From Polyangiaceae bacterium (lineage in GTDB: Bacteria; Myxococcota_A; Polyangia; Polyangiales; Polyangiaceae), in the NCBI GenBank assembly GCA_015075635.1, contig JABTUA010000002.1, positions 1,926,708 to 1,990,707 of the forward strand: a stretch of DNA of 64,000 bases. Reading direction: 5' to 3'. Position numbers and translations under genes: made by a program. Of this stretch, positions 17,186-23,358 are shown one piece after another. The first letter of the stretch is position 1. Each line of letters begins with the position of its first letter. Below the pieces are notes generated by a model. The model made no database searches and was not told the origin of the DNA. It saw only the letters and a program-made list of their open reading frames with translations.

Positions 17186-17427
17186 GGGCTGGACTCCTCG
17201 ATATCGACGCCTTGCTCGGCCGCGATCTCCTCGATGACGGAGGGCGTCCTGGCCGGTGCTGGAATGCCCCGGCTCTGTCCGTGGTATCGAAGCAGCAACT
17301 CCACCGCATCGATCATCAGTTCACTCGCGGGCCGGTGCTCGGAGACGACGAGATGCCGGAGTAGATCGTGGTGCTGGCTGGGCAAGTCGAATCTGATGGC
17401 TACAGAACTCTTTCGAGGGTTGGACAT
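17182..17427 (-). CDS. Ribbon-helix-helix-like regulator
   Basis: 81 residues from the ATG at 17427, with AGGAGG just upstream. The N-terminal SSVAIRFDLPSQHHDLLRHL followed by RPASELMIDAVELLLRYH is a strand-helix-helix pattern like CopG/Arc repressors, although the strand is short. The tail is Pro-rich then acidic. It probably regulates the operon or the element's replication, as small RHH proteins do in plasmids. Confidence 0.5.
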   Translation of the reverse strand: MSNPRKSSVAIRFDLPSQHHDLLRHLVVSEHRPASELMIDAVELLLRYHGQSRGIPAPARTPSVIEEIAAEQGVDIEESSP

Positions 17428-17462
17428 GAGGTGCCTCCTGTCCTTGCCGTGCAACAAATGCA

Positions 17463-17933
17463 TTACCGCCCTGCCAGGCGATTGATTAGGACTCGTAGGT
17501 CCATTGCCACCACGGTTCGGGCGCTTGCCCCACGCAGCCGAAGGGCCAGTTCTAGGAGGAGCTGACCGAAGGCCGACGAGGGCGTTGGTGGAATGACGAA
17601 GCCGTGGTCCAGAGCACTTTGTCGTATCCGCTGGAGTTCGTCGTCCGCTTCCCATAGCGCATCCGGGACATCCTGAGGACTGAGTCCGTTACGAAAACCG
17701 CTTCGTAGGATGTCTCTTCTCAGAGTGGTCTCAGTGCGTCGTCCGTTAAGATCGCGAAGAATGTTGGTCAGCATGACCCCCTCATGAGCGTACAGTCGCA
17801 GGTCAAGCGGTGTTTCCTGTTGCTGTGTAGGAGCGGGGTCTGGCGTTCTTGGAGCGGTGGCGGCTGGTGCTCGGTGCCGCAGCTCATCCCAGCAGTCTTG
17901 CAGGTTGTGCGGGTCGTCACTGTCGTCAGGCAT
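17463..17933 (-). CDS. Hypothetical protein, paralogue of the gene at 15686
   Basis: 156 residues from the ATG at 17933, preceded by AGGAGGAC. The N-terminus is acidic and disordered-looking (PDDSDDPHN, then a Pro/Thr-rich stretch). The second half is helical: VMLTNILRDLNGRRTETTLR, SPQDVPDALWEADDELQRI and LLLELALRLRGASARTVVAM. The xDVPDxL block is shared with the protein at 15,686-16,129. It is the first gene after the palindrome at 18,098-18,189. Confidence 0.5.
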   Translation of the reverse strand: MPDDSDDPHNLQDCWDELRHRAPAATAPRTPDPAPTQQQETPLDLRLYAHEGVMLTNILRDLNGRRTETTLRRDILRSGFRNGLSPQDVPDALWEADDELQRIRQSALDHGFVIPPTPSSAFGQLLLELALRLRGASARTVVAMDLRVLINRLAGR

Positions 17934-18097
17934 GTGCGTGTCCTCCTGCACATGCCGGTTAACAAGGAGTTCATCGACCGTCGGGTCTTGCCCGTTCTTT
18001 CCAAGGGCACGGGCCAATCGATGGTCTGAGCTACTACTTCCCAAAGAGCCCTGCACTCTTCGAGCCTCCAAGAAGGACTTCCAGGGAGTTCGGCCCT

Positions 18098-18189
18098 GTT
18101 AGGGATTACACACATATAGCTTCTGATCTCCTGATCCTGATCTCTGATCAAGATCAGGGGATCCAGAATATGTATGTGTATTCCCTAAC
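18098..18189. repeat. 92-bp imperfect palindrome with CTGATC repeats
   Basis: The outer 21 bases of each end (18098-18118 and 18169-18189) are inverted copies with 18 of 21 matches, beginning GTTAGGGA. The inverted similarity continues inward through arms that contain repeated TCCTGATC and CTGATC units, so almost the whole block can fold back on itself. It starts 18 bases after the stop of the DnaB-like helicase gene. It could be a replication origin, a plasmid-type control site or a strong RNA hairpin; there is no T-run, so a simple Rho-independent terminator is unlikely. Confidence 0.7.
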
Positions 18190-18207
18190 ACCGGCGTGGC
18201 TCTTCGG

Positions 18208-19638
18208 TTAGAGGTCTCCCTCTGAGAACCCGTCCTCACCAGCCGGTCCAAGGCAACCTCCTGAGAGGTAGCGGCAACCGAAGTTCACCGAAGCAAGGAA
18301 GGGCTTGAACAGGGGGTTGTCCCGGTTCTTCAGGTTCCCGATGAGAGTGGTCCCGTTCGCCCGGTGCTCGTCGTTCAGGTATGTAGTGGTGATGACATCG
18401 GCCGATCTCTCGGCCTCGTTGGCGTAGGACAAGGCGCTCATCTTGTACCGGCCGTTTGCCTTGTCCGCCTCGTCCTTCCCCTGACGGTTGATCTGGAAGA
18501 GCATTAGCACCGGAATTCCCCCTCCGTGATTGAACTGGAGAGCCATCTTCTTCGAGTCCCGAAGGACGGTGTTCAATGCGACCGTGTACTCACGCCACCG
18601 GCCGTCGAGTCGCACGAGCCCTCCGTGGTCGATGATCACCAGCCCGACTTCCTTGCGGCGGTGCATCTGCTCCGCGTACTGCTTGATCTCGGCGAGCGTA
18701 ACCTCACGGTCCGGACACCAAATGTCGAGGGCGCAGTATTCCGGGCTGGTCTCGATATCGGTGATGCACCCCTGGAGGAACGCCTTGTCGTCGGCAGACA
18801 ACTCTCCATCGCGGACCTTGCGGTAGTCCAGGGTCGGCCTGCCACCCCACCGCTTGTGGGCGGAGTGCATGACGTGGAGCAACCTGAGAAGTTGCTTCCG
18901 GGTCATTTCCAGGCTCACGTAGAGAACGTTGCAGCGGTACCTGGTGACGAGATTGTACGCCCAGGTCAGCGCGAGGGAGGTCTTCAGCTCGCCGGGGAAC
19001 CCAGCGTGCAACCAGAGTTCGCCCTTCTTGACACCCCGGCAGACGACATCGATCTCCTCGATGCCGACGAACCTGCCGGCCGACTTGCCTCGATCTGCCT
19101 CGGCGGCGAGATAATCCTCCCAGGTCTCTCGGGCATCCCGACGAAACTCCCCGTGGGACTTTTGCTCACCAGGCCCGAGCACGATGTTGGAAGTCTCTGC
19201 GGCCAGGAAATCCAGGGCGTCCTTGGCGCCCTTTTGGGTAACGGGGTTCTTCCCGTTCTTGATAGTTCGGCCCTTGATGGCGATGTCCTTGGCCTCAAGG
19301 GCGACGGTCGCCACGCGGATGTCGAGTTGCTCCTGGGTCCAATTGTCGAGGAGTGCTGCGAAGTCGGTGCGGCCGTAGAGCGGGGTAGCCTGGATGTCGC
19401 GGACATGCTCCAGCACCTCGATCTCATCGATCGCTTCGAAGTAGTCTCGTACGGTCTGGATGCTGGGACACTCCAGGTGGTGGGCGAAGTGGCCCTTCAC
19501 GAAGCCGAAGATTGAACGAGCCCAGGGTTCCGGGGGCGCAAACGTCGCTCCAATGAGCCGAGACATGTTGACTCGAAGCAACTCGGGGTCGTCTTTGCCC
19601 AAGTTGATCGTCGAGCGGAGTAGCCGAACGGGGTTCAT
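18208..19638 (-). CDS. DnaB-like replicative helicase
   Basis: 476 residues from the ATG at 19638, which overlaps the upstream stop. The C-terminal half is a RecA-like helicase core: Walker A about residue 213 reads AGFPGELKTSLAL (Leu where most DnaB proteins have Gly before Lys), then VLYVSLEMTRKQLLRLL, Walker B VGLVIIDHGGLV about residue 332, and IPVLMLFQINRQGKDEAD, followed by a DLRESGxxEqdAD-like ALSYANEAERSADVI. The N-terminal 200 residues are helical and unlike those of chromosomal DnaB. Together with the upstream loader-like gene this suggests the element replicates itself. Confidence 0.75.
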   Translation of the reverse strand: MNPVRLLRSTINLGKDDPELLRVNMSRLIGATFAPPEPWARSIFGFVKGHFAHHLECPSIQTVRDYFEAIDEIEVLEHVRDIQATPLYGRTDFAALLDNWTQEQLDIRVATVALEAKDIAIKGRTIKNGKNPVTQKGAKDALDFLAAETSNIVLGPGEQKSHGEFRRDARETWEDYLAAEADRGKSAGRFVGIEEIDVVCRGVKKGELWLHAGFPGELKTSLALTWAYNLVTRYRCNVLYVSLEMTRKQLLRLLHVMHSAHKRWGGRPTLDYRKVRDGELSADDKAFLQGCITDIETSPEYCALDIWCPDREVTLAEIKQYAEQMHRRKEVGLVIIDHGGLVRLDGRWREYTVALNTVLRDSKKMALQFNHGGGIPVLMLFQINRQGKDEADKANGRYKMSALSYANEAERSADVITTTYLNDEHRANGTTLIGNLKNRDNPLFKPFLASVNFGCRYLSGGCLGPAGEDGFSEGDL

Positions 19639-19964
19639 CCTGCCCGGCCCTTCTTGAGCGTTGCCCGCTTCTCCCGCATGTACTCCCGCATGTACTTGCG
19701 GTGGTAGGTCTTGTAGTCCGAGGTCTTCTTCACCTCCCTCGTGGCCAGAGCCCGGAATATCCTGAACTCGCTGGTCGTGTAGATGTCGTTGAGCACGCTG
19801 TGTGCCCAGAGGGGCGTCTGGTTCTCGGACATGTCTTTGACGGCTCTCTTGAACGCTGACCATCGCCTCCGCGCTGCCGGTAGATGATCAGGAAAATCAA
19901 CCAGGGCGCCCATCAACTCCAGCATTGAGTCTCGAATCGGGCCGAGCAGTTGGTCAGGGGTCAT
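19635..19964 (-). CDS. Small basic protein between loader-like and helicase genes
   Basis: 109 residues. The N-terminal half is helical (TPDQLLGPIRDSMLELMGAL); the C-terminus is strongly basic (YHRKYMREYMREKRATLKK), suggesting contact with nucleic acid. It overlaps both neighbours by four bases (ATGA), so it is tightly co-translated with the helicase gene. No family was recognised. Confidence 0.55.
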   Translation of the reverse strand: MTPDQLLGPIRDSMLELMGALVDFPDHLPAARRRWSAFKRAVKDMSENQTPLWAHSVLNDIYTTSEFRIFRALATREVKKTSDYKTYHRKYMREYMREKRATLKKGRAG

Positions 19965-20572
19965 GGCAGCGTCCTCCGGTTGAACCCCATGAGGGACCCC
20001 TCAAGACTGGTCCACTTGAAGTTCTTTCCTGGCAGCTCGGCCAAGGGTAGGGGCGAGTAGATCCAGATGGGGCGGTAATCCCGTGCGATGATGGCCGAGG
20101 CCACGGCCTCGCCGGTTGCGCTGTTCCCAGAGGCGACACCGAGGACCAGGACGAGAAGGCCGGCGTACTCGGCGAGTGGTGCCACGCCGCCCGAGGATGA
20201 CTCGGTCACATAGGCCCGTGTCAGGTGCTCGTCGTTGATGACCTTCGGCGGTGTTGGATCGGCGAGACTCGAATAGAGGACTGGTGAGAGCCACCGGCTG
20301 AAGTTGTCCCAAGGAGCGACGATGAACATCCGCCTCGAACCAGATGAAGCCACCGTTGTCCGAGGGTTCGGCAGCGGGATGTATGGGTACCGGCGGACAA
20401 AGTGCTCGTCGAGTTGGCACTCGCAGCAGACCCACACGGTCCACTCGTAGGACTCGCCGAGCACGCGATGGCCACGTCGATGCTCGTACCGGCCTCCGGT
20501 GCCTGAGCAAATTCCGCAGGTCGAACCGGGCGAACCTGAGACTTCCGGTGTACAATCATTCTGAGAGGTCAT
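19961..20572 (-). CDS. Zinc-finger protein, possible degenerate helicase loader
   Basis: 203 residues from the ATG at 20572 (GGAGG eight bases upstream; a TTG at 20587 is less likely). The N-terminus has a DnaJ-type zinc site: CGICSGTGGRYEHRRGH and later VCCECQ. The C-terminal 80 residues (LAEYAGLLVLVLGVASGNSA, then ASAIIARDYRPIWIYSPLPL, AEL and SLEGSLM) line up with the end of DnaC/IstB-type loaders, where a DDLG strand, a xIIxxRY helix, a TSN strand and an S-L-x-x-RL end occur. A P-loop is not visible, so ATP binding is doubtful. The position at the head of the helicase operon supports the loader idea. Confidence 0.4.
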   Translation of the reverse strand: MTSQNDCTPEVSGSPGSTCGICSGTGGRYEHRRGHRVLGESYEWTVWVCCECQLDEHFVRRYPYIPLPNPRTTVASSGSRRMFIVAPWDNFSRWLSPVLYSSLADPTPPKVINDEHLTRAYVTESSSGGVAPLAEYAGLLVLVLGVASGNSATGEAVASAIIARDYRPIWIYSPLPLAELPGKNFKWTSLEGSLMGFNRRTLP

Positions 20573-20647
20573 CCCAAAGTCCTCCAATCGGCCTCGGGTG
20601 CCCTTCCCTACTGGTGAGTCTGGCGGGGTTCCCGGGGCCGAGTGCTG

Positions 20648-20833
20648 TCAGCCGACGGTGGTGGCGTGGTTGGGGTTGGTGTTTTCGAAGCGCTCCCGAT
20701 CGAAGAAGCACTTCAGGGCCTCGGTGACGACCTCGGCATTTGTCCGGTCTGTACCCCCAGCCACCGCTCGAACCTCAAGGAAGAGTGGTTCTTCGATGCG
20801 GACGTTCAACACTCGCTTGGGCTTGTCTGTCAT
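20648..20833 (-). CDS. Ribbon-helix-helix repressor-like protein
   Basis: 61 residues from the ATG at 20833 with GAGG six bases ahead. The pattern VLNVRIEEPLFLEVRAVAGG, followed by RTNAEVVTEALKCFFDRER, is a classic RHH: one DNA-binding strand and two helices. A palindrome sits directly upstream (20846-20870), suggesting it controls its own promoter and perhaps the divergent gene at 20974. Confidence 0.65.
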   Translation of the reverse strand: MTDKPKRVLNVRIEEPLFLEVRAVAGGTDRTNAEVVTEALKCFFDRERFENTNPNHATTVG

Positions 20834-20845
20834 GGTCAACCTCAT

Positions 20846-20870
20846 CTAGGCGGAGCAACTGCTCCACTAG
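20846..20870. promoter_or_regulatory. Operator-like palindrome upstream of the RHH gene
   Basis: GGAGCA and TGCTCC, separated by two bases (20852-20865), form a perfect inverted repeat. An outer CTAG flanks it on both sides at 20846 and 20867. It lies in the divergent region between the RHH gene and the rightward genes, where an autoregulatory operator is expected. Confidence 0.5.
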
Positions 20871-20973
20871 GAGGAAGCTGATAAGGACTTTCGCGCAGAC
20901 CCCTCAGAAATCCGACATACACACGCGGCGGTCGGTGCCTGGCTCTGCAAATCGGGTAGAATGCTCAGACACG

Positions 20974-21138
20974 ATGTCTGAGGCGGAGATCATGTTCCTG
21001 ACACGGTTCCTGATCACCGCCGAGGGCACTTCGGCACCTGGAGAGGTCCCCCTCGACGAGGTCACTGCCACCTGTACAACGACGCTGCTCGGCCGCTCGA
21101 TGCGGCTCTATCTGGTCCCCAATTCGGGAGACCGGTGA
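20974..21138 (+). CDS. Small hypothetical protein
   Basis: 54 residues: MSEAEIMFLTRFLITAEGT, an acidic middle, then TCTTTLLGRSMRLYLVPN. A TAGAAT box at 20957-20962 lies 11 bases before the ATG, so the transcript would have almost no leader. It is the first gene of the rightward group next to the RHH regulator; such small proteins are often element regulators. No family was recognised. Confidence 0.4.
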   Translation: MSEAEIMFLTRFLITAEGTSAPGEVPLDEVTATCTTTLLGRSMRLYLVPNSGDR

Positions 21139-21205
21139 CCCTGATAGCGCCCCGTTACCCGGCTTGCACCCCGACCCCGCGTTCGGTGCTAGGATTGCGA
21201 GCGTC

Positions 21206-21664
21206 ATGAGCGCAACCGCCTTCGTCCAGTTGCCGACCCGGACCGACCCGGTGCAAGCGGAGATCGACGGTCAGCTCACGGGGTACTGGATTGAGCCGGG
21301 AGACGAGCTGCCGGTGAACAAGCCGCAGTACGACCCGACTGGTGCGATCCTGCTCGCGGGGCACGTCAACCAAGACGTGACAACCCACGCCCTGTCCCTG
21401 GTGCGCCTCAATGACGGCATTTGGCGACCGCTATCTCATGCCGCCGTGCTTACCTACTTTCACACGACAGGGCTTTTCGACGGAGAGACCTGGCGCTTCG
21501 TGACCTTCGAGGGGGCGACCCGTCGGGTCTTCGACTGCTTCCCTCCGCTCCAGGAAGTTGATCTCCAGGAAGTCGAGCGGAGGTTCGGGCGCGAAGCCCG
21601 CGTCCGTGCCCGCGATGACTACCCGACCGTCGTCTTTGAAGTCCGACGCATCGATGCCGAGTGA
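21206..21664 (+). CDS. Hypothetical protein coupled to a HEPN-motif gene
   Basis: 152 residues with strand-rich sequence (AFVQLPTRTDPVQAEIDGQL, GAILLAGHVNQDVTTHALSL) and an acidic C-terminal helix (QEVDLQEVERRFGREARVRA). A TAGGAT box (21190-21195) is 10 bases before the ATG. Its last 11 bases overlap the next gene, so the two are expressed together and may form a two-part system. No family was recognised. Confidence 0.45.
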   Translation: MSATAFVQLPTRTDPVQAEIDGQLTGYWIEPGDELPVNKPQYDPTGAILLAGHVNQDVTTHALSLVRLNDGIWRPLSHAAVLTYFHTTGLFDGETWRFVTFEGATRRVFDCFPPLQEVDLQEVERRFGREARVRARDDYPTVVFEVRRIDAE

Positions 21665-22394
21665 AGCCGAGAAGCTGGGCCGGACGCTTCGACGATCCTG
21701 GATGCACTCGCCGGAGTGTGTCCGATTCCTGGACGAGATTCGGATCCAACGCCAAAACGATCTGGTAGTCGGAAAAGCCGCTGGACCGTCCGAACGGCGG
21801 AACGATCAAGGCCCCATGAGTTTCAGCCAGCTTGTAGGGCTGGCCAGTGCCGGTTGCTCGGACGGTGTGGTTTCATGTGCTTCGTACTTGGCTGTCACCA
21901 TCGCGTGTGCGCTGGTCTCCGAGCTGCTCGCCACCCTCTTCAACGAGGAACGCCGAGCCGGGGGCGTTTTCGAGGTCACACCGGATCAGCTCGATCCGGT
22001 CAGGCACGAGAAGCAGTTGTCGCTGCTCGCCCTCCGCAACGCGGTCTGCCATCCGGGCTACCTTCCGGCCCCCGTAAACGACAGGTCTAACATTGACCAC
22101 CTTGCCGAATTCGTTGGCTACGAGATCCCTGCTCTCCAAGACGATCTTCGACAGGACCGCACTCAGGTCACCGGAGTTCGGCTGGCCCGCTGGGCTGTAA
22201 GACGAACAGATGACCTTGGGCGCTTCGAGATCGGTCGGGCGCTCGTTCGGGAACTGGAAGACCGTGGACATTCAGTCACGAAGCCCCAGGCACGCGAGAT
22301 CGAGAAGAAGGCGAAGGATTGGAACGTTCTGCCAAAGCTGATCGACCGAATGCCCACAGCAAGCAGCGCCGCCGAACTGCTCTCGGTGAGCTAG
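21654..22394 (+). CDS. HEPN-motif protein, possible RNase toxin
   Basis: 246 residues from the ATG at 21654. The all-helical core includes VTIACALVSELLATLFNEER, followed by LSLLALRNAVCHPGYLPAP. Arg128-Asn129 and His133 form the R-N-x3-H motif that carries RNase activity in HEPN toxins and defence proteins. The C-terminus is helical and basic (KPQAREIEKKAKDWNVLPKL). It overlaps the unknown gene upstream, a common layout for toxin plus antitoxin or partner. Location as the last gene before the attachment site is typical of anti-phage cargo. The activity is inferred from one motif. Confidence 0.5.
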   Translation: MPSEAEKLGRTLRRSWMHSPECVRFLDEIRIQRQNDLVVGKAAGPSERRNDQGPMSFSQLVGLASAGCSDGVVSCASYLAVTIACALVSELLATLFNEERRAGGVFEVTPDQLDPVRHEKQLSLLALRNAVCHPGYLPAPVNDRSNIDHLAEFVGYEIPALQDDLRQDRTQVTGVRLARWAVRRTDDLGRFEIGRALVRELEDRGHSVTKPQAREIEKKAKDWNVLPKLIDRMPTASSAAELLSVS

Positions 22395-22420
22395 CCGGCC
22401 AGTCCGTCCCCTCCCTCGAC

Positions 22421-22510
22421 CTTGTGCAGCCCACTTTGCACCCACCGGCTTGCACCTTGTGCAGACCGGTTTGCACCACGAAATTTTGTACCGTTGGTGG
22501 CGCTTGTACC
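22421..22510 (+). repeat. Short direct repeats TTGCACC/TTGTACC near the attachment site
   Basis: TTGCACC occurs at 22436, 22450 and 22471, and TTGTACC at 22486 and 22504. In addition a 22-base unit beginning CTTGTGCAG and ending TTTGCACC is present at 22421-22442 and again at 22456-22477 with 19 of 22 matches. Arrays of short direct repeats 80-150 bases from the core site are typical arm-type binding sites for tyrosine integrases or Xis. Confidence 0.5.
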
Positions 22511-22588
22511 GATGGTCGAGGCGCTCGGACCGCGTTTTTCATGCTGATTGAGCACGTGATGGCTCAATCTGCACCAGGTGCAAGCGAC

Positions 22589-22630
22589 TTCCTAAACCGT
22601 GGGTCGTACGTTCGAATCGTATCGGGGGCG
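22589..22630 (+). other. Attachment site: orphan 3' half of tRNA-Arg(CCT)
   Basis: The 42 bases start at the anticodon loop (TTCCTAA, anticodon CCT), continue with the 3' stem ACCG and variable loop, then a T-arm whose loop is TTCGAAT with a five-pair stem, and end in the acceptor strand CGGGGGC. No matching GCCCCCG acceptor strand or D-arm lies upstream, so this is not a functional gene. Tyrosine integrases often insert in the 3' half of tRNA genes, restoring the gene at one end and leaving such a copy at the other. Confidence 0.75.
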
Positions 22631-22694
22631 CTGAGCCGGTGCCAGTCAGGCGCGGGCCCGGCTGCGTTCGCCGTGGGGTGCTATGATGCCCTCG

Positions 22695-22928
22695 ATGGCG
22701 CAACCGAAGCTCCCGGCGGACCCGGTGCCAGAGGCGCTGAAGCCCCTCGTCGATCAGCTCGCGTCGTTGCCCGAGGAGCAGCGGGAAGCCGTGATTCACG
22801 CGGCGCGGCGGGAGCACAGCACGCTCAGGCTTCGACCGGTTCCCTGGGATCACCTGCTCGCCGCTGTCGGCAAGGTGAACCTCGGCGGGGACGCCATCGA
22901 GGACTGCGAAGCCCTCTACGATGGCTGA
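22695..22928 (+). CDS. Antitoxin-like partner of VapC
   Basis: 77 residues from the ATG at 22695; ATGs at 22683 and 22686 are possible but lie in a TATGAT box (22682-22687) that would produce a leaderless mRNA starting at 22695. The protein is helical (VPEALKPLVDQLASLPEEQR, EAVIHAARREHS) and ends WDHLLAAVGKVNLGGDAIED, without a recognised DNA-binding domain. It overlaps the PIN-domain gene by eight bases, which makes it the likely antitoxin. Confidence 0.55.
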   Translation: MAQPKLPADPVPEALKPLVDQLASLPEEQREAVIHAARREHSTLRLRPVPWDHLLAAVGKVNLGGDAIEDCEALYDG

Positions 22929-23352
22929 GGTCGTCCTCGACGCGAACGTCCTCGTCGGGCTGCTCGACGCCGGGGACGTGCATCACGCGCGTGCAAGGTC
23001 GCTCGTCGACCGGCTCCAGGCCGACGGGCATTCCACGGTGCTCTTGGACGTATTGGTCGGGGAAGCCGTGTCCGTGCTGTGCCGGCGACGGGACCGGCGC
23101 ACGCAGCCGCCGCAGCTCGAGCCCGCCCTCGGGTTCGTCCGGCAGTGGTTTCAAGCGGGCGATGTCACGGGCGTCCAGGGCGAGGCCACGAGGCTGGCCG
23201 AGGACATCCTCGATGTGGTGCTCGCGACGCAGGGCACGCTGAACTTCAACGACGCCTTGCTGGTAGTGCTTCGGCGCGAGGGCGTGATCGACAGCGTGGC
23301 GTCCTTCGACCAGGGGTTCGACCAGGTGGAAGGATTTGGCCGCATCGAGTAG
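22921..23352 (+). CDS. vapC: PIN-domain RNase toxin (VapC-like)
   Basis: 143 residues. The PIN acidic residues are present: VVLDANVLVGLLD (first Asp), LVGEAVSVL (Glu), NFNDALLVV (Asp) and SFDQGFD (last Asp). PIN toxins cleave tRNA or rRNA as Mg-dependent RNases. It overlaps the small upstream gene, the usual vapBC arrangement. It lies just outside the attachment site, so it is probably part of the chromosome and not of the element. Confidence 0.75.
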   Translation: MAEVVLDANVLVGLLDAGDVHHARARSLVDRLQADGHSTVLLDVLVGEAVSVLCRRRDRRTQPPQLEPALGFVRQWFQAGDVTGVQGEATRLAEDILDVVLATQGTLNFNDALLVVLRREGVIDSVASFDQGFDQVEGFGRIE

Positions 23353-23358
23353 CGGCAC

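Larger units (their letters stand above)
1..22630. mobile_element. Integrative element in a tRNA-Arg(CCT) gene, left end outside window
   Basis: The integrase/excisionase pair at the left edge and the orphan 3' half of a tRNA-Arg gene at 22,589-22,630 bracket a region that is visibly less GC-rich than what follows. It carries its own replication-type operon, small regulators, toxin-antitoxin and defence-like genes. The integrase 3' end points left, so an intact tRNA gene and the other attachment site are expected just outside the window; the whole element would then be roughly 24 kb. No conjugation, portal, terminase or capsid gene was seen, so an integrative mobilizable element or phage-satellite-like island fits better than a full ICE or prophage. 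The boundaries are inferred. Confidence 0.6.

Noticed and set aside
18098..18189. Rho-independent terminator for the helicase operon
   Set aside because: The palindrome is long and AT-rich at its ends, with no T-run on either side.
22421..22510. CRISPR array
   Set aside because: Repeats are only 7 (or 22, twice) bases with irregular spacing and no cas genes.
22530..22640. Complete tRNA gene at the attachment site
   Set aside because: The 5' acceptor strand and D-arm are missing; only the 3' half is present.
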